Assembly: GCA_021820675.1 (NCBI GenBank)
Contig: JAKADI010000070.1
Span: 1-7,402 of the forward strand
Source: Bacillota bacterium
GTDB taxonomy: Bacteria > Bacillota > Sulfobacillia > Sulfobacillales > Sulfobacillaceae
Length of the DNA stretch: 7,402 bases
Direction: 5' to 3'
Positions 1-7,279 of this stretch are shown here, piece by piece (positions within the stretch are counted from its first letter, which is position 1; the number at the start of each line of letters is the position of its first letter). The notes beneath the pieces are model-generated. The model saw nothing but the letters and a program-made list of their open reading frames with translations. It was not told the DNA's origin and made no database searches. Position numbers and translations under genes: made by a program.

Positions 1-43
1 TGACGGTGGGGATGGTTAGCACAATTTGTGAGACATCGCAAAA

Positions 44-67
44 TAAAAAACCGCAATTGCTTGCGGT
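44..67 (-). terminator. Intrinsic terminator after tRNA-Arg
   Basis: On the minus strand a perfect 7-bp hairpin (ACCGCAA / TTGCGGT, arms at 61-67 and 50-56) with a four-base GCAA loop runs straight into a T-tract (45-50). It lies 14 nt beyond the encoded CCA of tRNA-Arg, the right place to end the tRNA transcript and probably the whole serS-tRNA unit. Confidence 0.85.
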
Positions 68-81
68 ATCAGGCTTTCAGG

Positions 82-157
<76 letters not shown>

Positions 158-185
158 ATTATATTAATATTATCGTCGTTACAAG

Positions 186-279
186 TGGCGGAGGGAGTGG
201 GATTCGAACCCACGCTAGGCTTGAGAGCCTACTAACGGTTTAGCAAACCGCCCTCTTCGGCCAACTTGAGTATCCCTCC
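186..279 (-). tRNA. tRNA-Ser (anticodon GCU)
   Basis: This is a complete class II tRNA with encoded CCA (186-188) and discriminator G73. The acceptor is GGAGGGA / TCCCTCC. The D arm has a 3-bp stem CTC / GAG and a large loop containing GG. The anticodon stem GCGGT / ACCGT encloses TTGCTAA, giving anticodon GCT for AGC and AGU codons. The long variable arm forms a 6-bp stem, TAGGCT / AGCCTA, which is the SerRS identity element. The T arm is GTGGG-TTCGAAT-CCCAC. Its cognate synthetase gene, serS, lies just upstream in the same orientation. Confidence 0.97.
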
Positions 280-292
280 ATACGCGAGTGCT

Positions 293-322
293 ATCATAGC
301 ACATCACTAACCTCTCAAGCAA
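293..322 (-). promoter_or_regulatory. Possible extended -10 promoter for tRNA-Ser(GCU)-tRNA-Arg
   Basis: The minus strand reads TGCTATGAT, an extended -10 element (TG-N-TATGAT, hexamer at 293-298). A weak -35-like TTGCTT lies 18 bp upstream (317-322). Transcription would start near 286, about 7 nt before the mature 5' end of tRNA-Ser(GCU), which suits a tRNA promoter. The -10 sits inside a perfect inverted repeat, GTGCTA-TGA-TAGCAC (288-302). The -35 is poor, so this could instead be an internal spacer of a longer serS-tRNA transcript. Confidence 0.45.
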
Positions 323-353
323 GCAGTACAATTTGGGTCGCTGGAGACGGTAA

Positions 354-437
354 TGGCGGAGGGGACAGGACTCGAACCTGCAAGCCCGAAGGCGGTGGTT
401 TTCAAGACCACTGCGTTACCAATTACGCTACCCCTCC
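354..437 (-). tRNA. tRNA-Ser (anticodon UGA)
   Basis: The acceptor stem GGAGGGG / CCCCTCC, discriminator G73 and encoded CCA (354-356) are clear. The anticodon stem GTGGT / ACCAC encloses CTTGAAA, giving anticodon TGA, which reads UCA and related UCN codons. The T arm is GCAGG-TTCGAGT-CCTGT. It is class II, but compact: the variable region is only 13 nt, built on a 3-bp stem GCC / GGC capped by a UUCG tetraloop. The D arm (GCGT-AATTGGTA-ACGC) has a 4-bp stem and a short 8-nt loop, more like class I tRNAs than its neighbour tRNA-Ser(GCU). Anticodon, G73 and the position after serS all support serine identity. It is not tRNA-Sec, whose anticodon would be UCA. Confidence 0.93.
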
Positions 438-444
438 AAAGACA

Positions 445-479
445 CGATATAGTTTACTCTAAAAAATCTCAGAAATAAA
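445..479 (-). promoter_or_regulatory. Weak promoter candidate before tRNA-Ser(UGA)
   Basis: Upstream of the tRNA, the minus strand has a -10-like TAAACT (451-456) 17 bp after a poor -35-like TTTATT (474-479). An alternative -10, TATATC (445-450), would start transcription at the mature 5' end. Neither is strong, so the tRNAs may depend on read-through from serS. Confidence 0.22.
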
Positions 480-507
480 GAGGTAATGTCTGTCTTGCTG
501 TCTGAGA
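461..507 (-). terminator. Terminator-like inverted repeat after serS
   Basis: Starting 17 nt beyond the serS stop, the minus strand has TCTCAGA (501-507) and its exact complement TCTGAGA (467-473), followed directly by six T (461-466). Stem plus T-tract is the right order for an intrinsic terminator, but the 27-nt loop and A/T-rich 7-bp stem are weak. It could act as a leaky terminator that reduces transcription from serS into the tRNA genes, or be chance. Confidence 0.35.
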
Positions 508-523
508 CAATCCTCGCACGCAT

Positions 524-1786
524 TTATATTTGATCAGTGCCGCCCAGATAAGGGCGAATGACATCAGGAATGCGAACATGCCCATTTTGTAGCTGATAGT
601 TTTCTAAAATAGCCGCGATCGTCCGACCTACAGCTAAAGCGCTGCCATTCAAAGTATGCACCAATTCGGTTTTTTTAGCCCCGGTTGTACGATAACGGAT
701 GTTGGCACGCCTGGCCTGAAAATCTGTCATATTACTAACCGACGAAATTTCCACATACTTCCCGTAACTAGGCATCCACACCTCGATATCATAAGTCAAA
801 GCTTGACCAAAACCCATATCCCCACCGCACAACATAACTGTGCGATAAGGAAGTTCCATTTCTTCCAACAAGCTTTCGGCATCGGACAGCATTTCCTCAA
901 GCGCTGTTAGGGAATGCTCAGGTTGTTCAATGCGCACCAATTCCACCTTGTCAAACTGGTGCTGGCGAATAAGACCTCGAGTATCCCGACCCGCAGCTCC
1001 GGCTTCAGCTCGAAATGAAGCTGTATATGCCGTGAACTTCAATGGAAGTTCGGCAGTGATTATCTCATCACGGTATAAATTGGTTAAGGGAACCTCCGCC
1101 GTTGGAATCAAATAATAATCATGAGGGACAACATGAAAGGCGTCTTCCACAAATTTCGGAAACTGGCCCGTCCCAAACATCGAGGTTTCGTTGACCAAGT
1201 ACGGGGTAGCCATCTCTTGATAACCTCGTTCTCTGGCATGGTCCAGCATAAAACTAATCAAGGCCCTATTCAATCTTGCCCCCATTCCAGCCAAAATATT
1301 GAATCGGGATCCACTGACCTTTCGGGCTCGTTCGAAATCAATAATACCCAGCTGTTCGCCAATCTCCCAGTGGGCTTTGGTAGAAAAGGAAAACGCCGGA
1401 ACTTCGCCGAATTTGTGGATCTCCACGTTATCATCGGCCGTCTCCCCTTCAGGAACTTGAGGCAGTGGGATATTCGGAACGGTTAAAAGAAATTGTCGCA
1501 ATTCCTCATCTATCGGGGCCAGGGATGCTTCTAATTCTTTAATTTGTTCGCCCACTAGACGGGTGTCTGCAATCAAATCAGACGCATCTTCGCCTCTCTT
1601 TTTTCGCTGTGACACACTTTCCGATGCTTGATTGCGTTGCGCCTTAAGGCGTTCAATTTGCAGCGTGATTTCGCGCTTCTTAGCATCCAACTGCTTTACC
1701 ACGTCCAAGTCGACAACAACGTGTTTCTTTAGAAGCAATTTGGCAATATGTTCAGGTTCTTGACGAATTCGTCGAATATCGAGCAT
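524..1786 (-). CDS. serS: Seryl-tRNA synthetase
   Basis: This cytoplasmic class II synthetase charges tRNA-Ser with serine. The 420-residue product matches the usual bacterial length of about 425. Residues 1-103 form the N-terminal tRNA-binding domain, including a charged helical-hairpin (coiled-coil) stretch at about 27-100 that grips the long variable arm. The catalytic core carries TAEVPLTN (229-236), motif 2 with [17 protein letters not shown] (258-274), and motif 3 around [18 protein letters not shown] (381-398). The C-terminus ends in PYLGG plus TDQI. I chose the ATG at 1786 because the protein then begins MLDIRRIR, the standard SerRS start, with AGGAG 9 nt upstream. A GTG at 1831 would add 15 atypical residues. 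It lies 94 nt after mtnA with no clear terminator between them, so both should be under the serine T-box. Two tRNA-Ser genes follow. Confidence 0.97.
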   Translation of the reverse strand: MLDIRRIRQEPEHIAKLLLKKHVVVDLDVVKQLDAKKREITLQIERLKAQRNQASESVSQRKKRGEDASDLIADTRLVGEQIKELEASLAPIDEELRQFLLTVPNIPLPQVPEGETADDNVEIHKFGEVPAFSFSTKAHWEIGEQLGIIDFERARKVSGSRFNILAGMGARLNRALISFMLDHARERGYQEMATPYLVNETSMFGTGQFPKFVEDAFHVVPHDYYLIPTAEVPLTNLYRDEIITAELPLKFTAYTASFRAEAGAAGRDTRGLIRQHQFDKVELVRIEQPEHSLTALEEMLSDAESLLEEMELPYRTVMLCGGDMGFGQALTYDIEVWMPSYGKYVEISSVSNMTDFQARRANIRYRTTGAKKTELVHTLNGSALAVGRTIAAILENYQLQNGHVRIPDVIRPYLGGTDQI

Positions 1787-1794
1787 TCGGAAGC

Positions 1795-1800
1795 TCTCCT
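1795..1800 (-). promoter_or_regulatory. Ribosome binding site deciding the serS start
   Basis: AGGAGA on the minus strand lies 8 nt before the ATG at 1786. It selects this ATG over the in-frame GTG at 1831, whose upstream sequence lacks a comparable site. Confidence 0.75.
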
Positions 1801-1880
1801 GCCTTTCTGTAAATAAGTGACTGTGTTCCACTAAAAGTCGTGACCTGCCTGGATGTTCGGTATATTGACGGCAAATGTTA

Positions 1881-2921
1881 CTAAGAGCTCGTAAGGCCTT
1901 TTAAGCTCTTGTCATAAGGCGGAAGCATGACACCCTTCTCTGTGATAAAAGCGGTTATCAAGTCTCGCGGAGTCACATCAAAGGCCGGGTTATAGCTGTC
2001 AATACCCTCGGGAGCAACCATGACCCCATTGAGTTGCCGAATTTCGTCCGGATTGCGCATTTCGATAGGAATGTCGGCGCCTGTTGTGGTATGGGGGTCA
2101 AATGTGCTTGTGGGAGCAGCTACATAAAACGGAATCCGATGATAGGCCGCCAAAACCGCCAGGCTATAAGTTCCAATCTTGTTCGCCGTATCGCCGTTCT
2201 GGGCAATGCGGTCCGCCCCCACTATGACACCGTCTATCAAATGCTGACCCATTACACTTCCTGCCATGCTATCGGTAATCAGGTAAGCAGGGATATTTTC
2301 CTGGGCAAGTTCCCAAGCGGTTAGCCGGGCCCCTTGCAATAAGGGGCGTGTTTCATCAACGAAGACCTCCCGTAAGCGGTTGGCTCGAAATAGAGAACGG
2401 ATAACCCCAAGCGCAGTCCCATAACCTCCTGTCGCCAAGGATCCGGTGTTACAATGTGTTAGGAGACTCACGTTATCTCCAAAAAGTGACAGGCCATAGT
2501 CTCCCAATTGCTGATTCAGTGCCACATCATCTCTGAGTAACTGGTCGGCTATCGCCTTCAATTGCGCACTAGTTTCAGCAGGACTTAGCCCCTTAGTTTT
2601 TGCAAGGGCGTTATCTATGGCCCATGAGAGATTGACGGCCGTAGGCCGTGCTGACCGCAATAACTGCGCACTACGCTGGAGTTCTTGTTGGAAATACCGA
2701 TCATGCTGCAGACGCCGGGATTCCAACCATAATCCATATGCCCCTGCAATTCCAATGGCTGGAGCTCCGCGAACCGCTAAGGACCTAATCGCATTAATCA
2801 CGTCTTGGCCCGCGGTACAACGAATATAATCGATTCGATGGGGTAAATGTCTTTGATCTAAAAGATCAAGTGCATCGTCCCCGGCGCGTATAGCTTCCAC
2901 GGACCTTCCTTCAGCCTTCAT
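1881..2921 (-). CDS. mtnA: S-methyl-5-thioribose-1-phosphate isomerase
   Basis: MtnA converts methylthioribose-1-phosphate to methylthioribulose-1-phosphate in the methionine salvage pathway, recycling the methylthioadenosine left by polyamine synthesis; some bacteria use it in related methylthio or deoxyadenosine shunts. The 346-residue product belongs to the eIF2B-like isomerase family and has the normal length. Visible family marks are RGAPAIG (51-57), the catalytic cysteine in THCNTG (Cys157) and the catalytic aspartate in [17 protein letters not shown] (Asp237). The ATG at 2921 is preferred because GAGGGA lies 9 nt upstream. An in-frame TTG at 2954 falls immediately after the leader terminator and would add 11 residues. 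It is the first gene after a serine-type T-box leader and precedes serS; no other methionine-salvage gene is visible here, so its pairing with serS is unexpected. Confidence 0.95.
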   Translation of the reverse strand: MKAEGRSVEAIRAGDDALDLLDQRHLPHRIDYIRCTAGQDVINAIRSLAVRGAPAIGIAGAYGLWLESRRLQHDRYFQQELQRSAQLLRSARPTAVNLSWAIDNALAKTKGLSPAETSAQLKAIADQLLRDDVALNQQLGDYGLSLFGDNVSLLTHCNTGSLATGGYGTALGVIRSLFRANRLREVFVDETRPLLQGARLTAWELAQENIPAYLITDSMAGSVMGQHLIDGVIVGADRIAQNGDTANKIGTYSLAVLAAYHRIPFYVAAPTSTFDPHTTTGADIPIEMRNPDEIRQLNGVMVAPEGIDSYNPAFDVTPRDLITAFITEKGVMLPPYDKSLKGLTSS

Positions 2922-2956
2922 GGCGTAGTCTCCCTCTTCGGTCAAATTGCGCAAAG

Positions 2957-2985
2957 AAAAAACTCATCCCATTTCGGGGACGAGT
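2957..2985 (-). terminator. T-box attenuator terminator
   Basis: On the minus strand ACTCGTCCC (2977-2985) pairs over 9 bp with GGGATGAGT (2962-2970) across the loop CGAAAT, followed by a T-tract (2957-2962). The 5' arm contains the CGTCCC segment that the T-box sequence would capture to form the antiterminator. This is therefore the regulated terminator of the leader. Confidence 0.9.
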
Positions 2986-3187
2986 ATTACCCGCGGTGCC
3001 ACCCCAGTTGACGCTATCGCATCCGGCTTAGACCCCTGTTAACGTAGGGATACGCCGACTCATCGCCGGAATCTTGGAAAGCGGAAAACGGGGTTTTACG
3101 CATGCCGGATTTTCACCCCTAGACCGACTCTCTGTGGAGCGTCTCCCTCGTATTTTCTTCCCAATTTGAAACTTCATCACACTTTTT
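2957..3187 (-). ncRNA. T-box leader, serine-specific, upstream of mtnA-serS
   Basis: This leader RNA binds uncharged tRNA and lets transcription continue into mtnA-serS. The canonical T-box core GGGTGGCACCGCGG lies at 2991-3004 in minus-strand orientation. Its variable base in UGGN is C (2998), which pairs with discriminator G73, as found in both serine tRNAs in this window and unlike A73 of tRNA-Met. Stem I is closed by TTGGGAAG (3157-3164) pairing with CTTTCCAA (3074-3081). The loop just above this helix, on its 3' side, reads TTTTCCG, giving specifier UCC (3083-3085, Ser) followed by the usual purine. The AGAGAG bulge motif (3128-3134) and the distal GGTGAAAA motif are present. A stem III hairpin, GATGC-GATA-GCGTC, precedes the T-box. 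The 5' end is inferred from the promoter. The specifier reading is manual, from the secondary structure. Confidence 0.93.
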
Positions 3188-3193
3188 ATTTCG

Positions 3194-3222
3194 ATTTTGC
3201 GCCACTCATTTTTCGTTGTCAA
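3194..3222 (-). promoter_or_regulatory. Promoter of the T-box-mtnA-serS unit
   Basis: A perfect -35 TTGACA (3217-3222) is separated by 17 bp from the -10 CAAAAT (3194-3199, four of six matches) on the minus strand. It lies directly after the pdxT terminator. The predicted start near 3187 leaves room for the full T-box leader and its stem I. Confidence 0.75.
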
Positions 3223-3223
3223 C

Positions 3224-3257
3224 AAAAATCAGAGGCTTCTCATTCAAGCCTCTGATT
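3224..3257 (-). terminator. Intrinsic terminator of pdxST
   Basis: A perfect 12-bp stem, AATCAGAGGCTT (3246-3257) with AAGCCTCTGATT (3227-3238), encloses a 7-nt loop and runs into five T (3224-3228). It starts 10 nt after the pdxT stop codon and cleanly separates the upstream transcript from the T-box promoter, which begins two bases later. Confidence 0.93.
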
Positions 3258-3267
3258 CTGTAGCGAT

Positions 3268-3861
3268 TTAAACTTGGAGAATTTTCCGCACTTTATCCAC
3301 AAAGTACCCATGAATTCGGACATCCCCACTCATCTCGGGATGGAATGCCGATGTTAGCAAAGAACCTTGCTCCGCCATCACCACTTGTCCCTCAAATGTG
3401 GCTAGAGGTATCACTTCCGGTCCATAGCGGACAATCTGCGGAGCACGGATAAACACAGCCGGAAAATCGGGCCCATCCCCAAGTGCGGGAATCCGCAAGG
3501 ATGTTTCAAAAGATGCCAATTGCCTGCCGTAGGCATTGCGATTGGCAACAATATCCATAAGTCCGAGACGAGCAGGGGAAGAGCCTATCACGTCTTTGGA
3601 TAAAAGGATAAGACCTGCACACGTGCCGTACACGGGGAACTGTTCATCCCACACGCGCCTTTGGATTTGATCAATTAGACCCTCTTCAGCCATCAGCATG
3701 GCAATAGTCGTACTTTCGCCGCCCGGGATGATAAGGCCCTGCACCTGGGATAAATCCTCCAATGTCCGTACTTCAACAGGATTTGCTCCGACCTGTGCCA
3801 GGTGATTTTTGTGTTCCCGAACATCCCCTTGAATGGCTAAAACTCCAATATTCACAGCCAT
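3268..3861 (-). CDS. pdxT: PLP synthase glutaminase subunit
   Basis: PdxT hydrolyses glutamine and channels the ammonia to PdxS for making pyridoxal 5'-phosphate (active vitamin B6) by the DXP-independent route. The 197-residue product has the usual length and the full class I glutaminase triad: nucleophile Cys81 in YGTCAG, and His174 and Glu176 in FHPEMS. The PdxT signature PGGESTT is at 46-52, and the N-terminus IGVLAIQGDVREH is typical. The start ATG follows the pdxS stop with no gap (TAAATG), and GAGGGA lies 5 nt upstream inside the end of pdxS, implying translational coupling that would balance the 1:1 subunits. A strong terminator follows. Confidence 0.97.
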   Translation of the reverse strand: MAVNIGVLAIQGDVREHKNHLAQVGANPVEVRTLEDLSQVQGLIIPGGESTTIAMLMAEEGLIDQIQRRVWDEQFPVYGTCAGLILLSKDVIGSSPARLGLMDIVANRNAYGRQLASFETSLRIPALGDGPDFPAVFIRAPQIVRYGPEVIPLATFEGQVVMAEQGSLLTSAFHPEMSGDVRIHGYFVDKVRKILQV

Positions 3862-4752
3862 TTAAATCCCTCGGTCCTGCATACGGTCCGCTTGTGTCAA
3901 CGTAGCCATTTCTATACCTGGCATCGCCTCTCCAATGTTTTCCGAAACTTCCGCGATAACCTTAGGATCGTTGTAGTGCAAAGTCGCTCGGACGATAGCG
4001 CGGGCAAACGCCTCAGGGTTTTTGGATTTAAAGACGCCTGAGCCGACAAAGATACCGTCGGCACCCAGTTGCATCATTAAAGCCGCATCAGCCGGGCTGG
4101 CAATGCCTCCTGCACTAAAGTTGACGACAGGCAAGCGGCCTAATTCCTTGACTTTACGGACAATTTCAAGGGGGGCTCGCAGTTCTTTCGCCAAATCCGG
4201 TAACTCATTATCAGGTGTATTGACCAATTGCCGTACTTGGGCATTCACGGCGCGAAGATGGCGCACTGCCTCAACGACATTTCCAGTGCCAGGCTCTCCT
4301 TTAGTTCGAAGCATTGCTGCACCCTCAGCAATGCGGCGCAAGGCTTCGCCTAAGTCTCTGGCCCCACACACAAACGGAATCTTGAAAGTCCATTTGTCAA
4401 TGTGGTACTGCTCGTCAGCAGGAGTCAGTACCTCGCTTTCGTCAATGTAATCGACTTCGAGGGCTTCGAGCACTTGGGCTTCCACAAAGTGCCCAATGCG
4501 GACCTTGGCCATGACGGGAATAGACACCGATTGCTGGATCGATTTGATAATATGGGGATCGGCCATGCGAGCAACGCCTCCGGCCGCGCGAATATCTGCA
4601 GGCACGCGTTCCAATGCCATCACAGATACGGCTCCCGCCTTTTCCGCGATAACAGCTTGTTCCGGAGTGGTGACATCCATAATAACGCCACCCTTGAGCA
4701 TTTCCGCTAATCCAGCCTTTACGTTAAATGTTCCGACTTGTCTTTCTTCCAT
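3862..4752 (-). CDS. pdxS: PLP synthase, lyase subunit
   Basis: PdxS condenses ribose 5-phosphate, glyceraldehyde 3-phosphate and ammonia (supplied by PdxT) into pyridoxal 5'-phosphate; in known systems twelve PdxS and twelve PdxT form the complex. The 296-residue product is close to the 294 of Bacillus PdxS. The TIM-barrel shows Asp26 in IMDV, the Schiff-base lysine Lys83 in MAKVRIGH, the second lysine Lys151 in [10 protein letters not shown], and the phosphate-binding part [10 protein letters not shown] (230-239). I chose the ATG at 4752 because it reproduces the normal family N-terminus and has GGGGAGGA upstream, although the 12-nt spacing is long. An in-frame ATG at 4779 lacks a good site, and a longer form starting at 4890 would run into gyrA. 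It follows gyrA by 67 nt with no convincing promoter or terminator. Confidence 0.96.
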   Translation of the reverse strand: MEERQVGTFNVKAGLAEMLKGGVIMDVTTPEQAVIAEKAGAVSVMALERVPADIRAAGGVARMADPHIIKSIQQSVSIPVMAKVRIGHFVEAQVLEALEVDYIDESEVLTPADEQYHIDKWTFKIPFVCGARDLGEALRRIAEGAAMLRTKGEPGTGNVVEAVRHLRAVNAQVRQLVNTPDNELPDLAKELRAPLEIVRKVKELGRLPVVNFSAGGIASPADAALMMQLGADGIFVGSGVFKSKNPEAFARAIVRATLHYNDPKVIAEVSENIGEAMPGIEMATLTQADRMQDRGI

Positions 4753-4764
4753 CTTTGTAATTAA

Positions 4765-4772
4765 TCCTCCCC
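4765..4772 (-). promoter_or_regulatory. Widely spaced ribosome binding site of pdxS
   Basis: GGGGAGGA on the minus strand is the only strong Shine-Dalgarno sequence between gyrA and pdxS. It lies 12 nt before the ATG at 4752, longer than usual, and it lies downstream of the alternative ATG at 4779, so it cannot serve that start. Confidence 0.65.
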
Positions 4773-4819
4773 TTGCCATAATGCGATCAGTCCAAGATGG
4801 CTGGATCGTTAATGTTAGT

Positions 4820-7264
4820 TTAGCTGCTTTCCTCGTTCTCGTCATCAGCCGACACCCGGGTAAAGGCTGCAACTGTCTGTCCCTCTTCAAGACGCATTAC
4901 GGTGACACCGTGCGCATTGCGCCCTTGTTTAGACACACCAGCCACATTCATCCGAATTAATGTGCCCTCACTGGAAATCACCATGAATTGCTCATTCCCC
5001 TCAACCGGAACTATTCCCACCAAAGACCCAGTCTTCGGAGTAATGCGTAGGCCCAAAACGCCCTGGCCATCACGGCCAGTAACCCGAAATTGGCTAACAG
5101 CCGTTCGCTTTCCGTAACCATTTTCGGTTAACAATAAAAGTTGGCCTTGATCGCCGATAACCGCAAGAGATACGACAAAATCTCCCGAACGGAGACGAAT
5201 ACCTCGGACCCCGCGTGCGGAACGCCCTACGGCTCGGACCAAATCCTCGTTAAACCGGATAACTTGCCCCAGGCGGGTCGCCAATAATATGTCGGCTTCC
5301 CCACTAGTTTGTTTTACACCAATTAACTCGTCCCCAGGGTCTAGGTTAATGGCAATAATCCCGCCTCCACGCCAGGAACTGTAGTCTGATAAGGCCGTGC
5401 GTTTCACGATTCCTTGCTTTGTCGCGAATACCCAGTACGTATTATCGGCAACCACTTGCGGCAGAGTTTGAACCGCCGCAATGCGTTCATCGGCTTCCAA
5501 GGCTATCAAATTTGCGACGGAAATGCCTTTGGCTTGCCGACTGGCTTCAGGCACTTCGTGCACCTTGATCCGGTATATCCGGCCCTTATTGGTAAAGAAA
5601 CACAAATAAGCATGGGTCGACGCAATAAAGAGATGGTTAATGAAGTCATCTTCCCGCACATTCCCTCCGGTCACCCCTCGGCCACCACGTTTTTGGGCTC
5701 GGTATACGGAGGTTTGGGACCTTTTGATATAACCCCGATGCGTTAGCGTAACAACCATATCTTCCTCGGGGATCAAGTCTTCATCGCTCATATCTTTCAC
5801 AGCCGAACCAATCTTTGTCCGGCGCTCATCCCCATACTTCTCCCGAATCTCAATCAAATCACCTTTAATGATTTGATACACTAGACGCTCATCAGCCAGG
5901 ATCTCTTGCAAGTGCGCAATTAGCGCTTGGACTTGTTGGTATTCCTCTTCGATTTTGGCCTGTTCAAGTTGCGTAAGACGCTGGAGCCGCATTTCCAAAA
6001 TGGCATTGGCTTGAATATCAGTCAATCCGAAACGTTCAATAAGCCCGGACCGAGCTTGCTCGACGCTTGATGAACTGCGAATTAACGCAATCACTTCATC
6101 CAAAAATTGTAAGGCAATCCGCAATCCTTCTAAAATATGGGCGCGCGCTTCAGCTTTTCTAAGATCGTATTGTGTGCGGCGGACGATAATCTCTTTACGG
6201 TGCTCAATAAAGTAACGCAGGATTTCCTTGAGCGAAAGGACTTGAGGCCGGTTATCAACTAAGGCCAAAAGAATGATTCCAAAAGTCTGCTGTAATTGGG
6301 TATATTTATACAACTTGTTGAGAATAACCTTGGGAACGCCATCCCGTTTCAAGTCCACCACAACCCGAACTCCGTGACGGTCGGACTCATCACGAAGATC
6401 AGCAATACCCTCGATTTTGTGTTCATGAACTAGTTCGGCGATCTTTTCCAGAAGCCGGGCCTTATTAACCTGATAGGGAATTTCACTAATAATAATGCGT
6501 GATCGACCCGCATCAGATTCGTCGACTTTTGCAATCCCCCGCATCACAACAATTCCCCGACCGCTCTGGTAAGCCTGATGGATTCCCTCGCGTCCCATAA
6601 TCATGCCGCCCGTGGGAAAATCTGGACCAGGTATGAACTTTAACAATTCATCCAATGTGGCTTCTGGATGCTCGATAAGATGGACAGCGGCTGTGGCCAC
6701 TTCAGTAAGGTTGTGAGGGGGAATGTTGGTCGCCATTCCCACCGCAATCCCGGAGGAACCGTTAATAAGCAAGTTCGGAATTCTCGCGGGCAATACAACG
6801 GGTTCCTGGGTTGTCTCATCAAAGTTAGGAAGAAAATCCACCGTTTCTTTATCGATATCAACCAGCATTTCCATGGCAATGGGGGAGAGACGAACTTCTG
6901 TATAACGCATAGCTGCGGGAGAATCTCCGTCCATCGAGCCAAAATTCCCATGTCCGTCCACCAACGGATAACGAATAGAAAAATCCTGAGCCATACGTAC
7001 CATAGCGTCATACACAGCCACATCACCGTGCGGATGATACCGGCCCAATACCTCACCTACTATCCGTGCCGACTTTTTATACGGATGATTAGGAGTGTTG
7101 CTAAGCTCGTTCATTGCGTAAAGAATACGCCGATGGACAGGTTTTAAGCCATCCCGCACATCGGGCAATGCTCGGCTGACAATGACGCTCATCGCATAGT
7201 CGATGTACGATTTTTTCATCTCATCTTGAATGTCTATGGGTAAAACATGCCCGGCATTAGCCAT
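4820..7264 (-). CDS. gyrA: DNA gyrase subunit A
   Basis: GyrA is the DNA-cleaving subunit of the A2B2 gyrase that introduces negative supercoils using ATP. The 814-residue product is full length. The N-terminal breakage-reunion domain has [22 protein letters not shown] (19-40) and the catalytic Arg120-Tyr121 in AAMRYTE. The quinolone-resistance region reads [12 protein letters not shown] (77-88), with valine at position 82, where E. coli has Ser83, while the following acidic Asp86 is kept. The C-terminal DNA-wrapping domain begins with a GyrA-box, QKRGGRG (524-530), and continues with several beta-pinwheel repeats (for example [35 protein letters not shown]), then an acidic tail, DDENEESS. 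The GyrA-box supports gyrase over topoisomerase IV. The start has GAGGAA 6 nt upstream; gyrB ends 15 nt before it. Confidence 0.98.
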   Translation of the reverse strand: MANAGHVLPIDIQDEMKKSYIDYAMSVIVSRALPDVRDGLKPVHRRILYAMNELSNTPNHPYKKSARIVGEVLGRYHPHGDVAVYDAMVRMAQDFSIRYPLVDGHGNFGSMDGDSPAAMRYTEVRLSPIAMEMLVDIDKETVDFLPNFDETTQEPVVLPARIPNLLINGSSGIAVGMATNIPPHNLTEVATAAVHLIEHPEATLDELLKFIPGPDFPTGGMIMGREGIHQAYQSGRGIVVMRGIAKVDESDAGRSRIIISEIPYQVNKARLLEKIAELVHEHKIEGIADLRDESDRHGVRVVVDLKRDGVPKVILNKLYKYTQLQQTFGIILLALVDNRPQVLSLKEILRYFIEHRKEIIVRRTQYDLRKAEARAHILEGLRIALQFLDEVIALIRSSSSVEQARSGLIERFGLTDIQANAILEMRLQRLTQLEQAKIEEEYQQVQALIAHLQEILADERLVYQIIKGDLIEIREKYGDERRTKIGSAVKDMSDEDLIPEEDMVVTLTHRGYIKRSQTSVYRAQKRGGRGVTGGNVREDDFINHLFIASTHAYLCFFTNKGRIYRIKVHEVPEASRQAKGISVANLIALEADERIAAVQTLPQVVADNTYWVFATKQGIVKRTALSDYSSWRGGGIIAINLDPGDELIGVKQTSGEADILLATRLGQVIRFNEDLVRAVGRSARGVRGIRLRSGDFVVSLAVIGDQGQLLLLTENGYGKRTAVSQFRVTGRDGQGVLGLRITPKTGSLVGIVPVEGNEQFMVISSEGTLIRMNVAGVSKQGRNAHGVTVMRLEEGQTVAAFTRVSADDENEESS

Positions 7265-7279
7265 TTATCGTTCCTCGCT

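Noticed and set aside
1..43. Possible gene end at the left edge
   Set aside because: The stretch is too short to assign. No supported reading frame, motif or RNA was visible beyond the tRNA-Arg terminator, although tadA is found in this general neighbourhood in some Firmicutes.
158..185. TATAAT directly before tRNA-Arg as its own promoter
   Set aside because: The hexamer abuts the mature 5' end, so transcription would start inside the tRNA; the only -35-like partner is 15 bp away. It is better read as an A/T-rich processing spacer.
354..437. Selenocysteine tRNA or UGA suppressor
   Set aside because: The anticodon is UGA (reads UCA), not UCA (reads UGA). The acceptor and T stems have ordinary 7 and 5 bp, and G73 with the serS linkage fits serine.
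656..1486. Plus-strand open frames opposite serS
   Set aside because: They are antisense shadows of a full, motif-complete SerRS gene, without ribosome sites or recognisable protein features. The same holds for plus-strand frames opposite mtnA, pdxS and gyrA.
2957..3187. Methionine T-box or SAM riboswitch controlling mtnA
   Set aside because: No AUG is seen in the specifier loop, and the UGGC core needs G73, whereas tRNA-Met has A73. The T-box core and terminator leave no room for a SAM riboswitch, and I saw no such motif.
3028..3225. 65-codon open frame on the minus strand between pdxT and mtnA
   Set aside because: It lies within the promoter and T-box leader, begins upstream of the predicted transcription start and has no family resemblance. 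The region is explained as structured RNA.
4753..4890. Longer pdxS form starting at 4890, or at the ATG at 4779
   Set aside because: The 4890 form would overlap the gyrA 3' end and add 46 residues unlike any PdxS. The ATG at 4779 lacks a good ribosome site. The start at 4752 gives the normal family N-terminus and length.
6640..7056. 138-codon open frame antiparallel in phase inside gyrA (same strand, other frame)
   Set aside because: It is a frame shadow of the highly conserved gyrA coding sequence; its product is rich in Trp/Leu/Arg with no recognisable domain.
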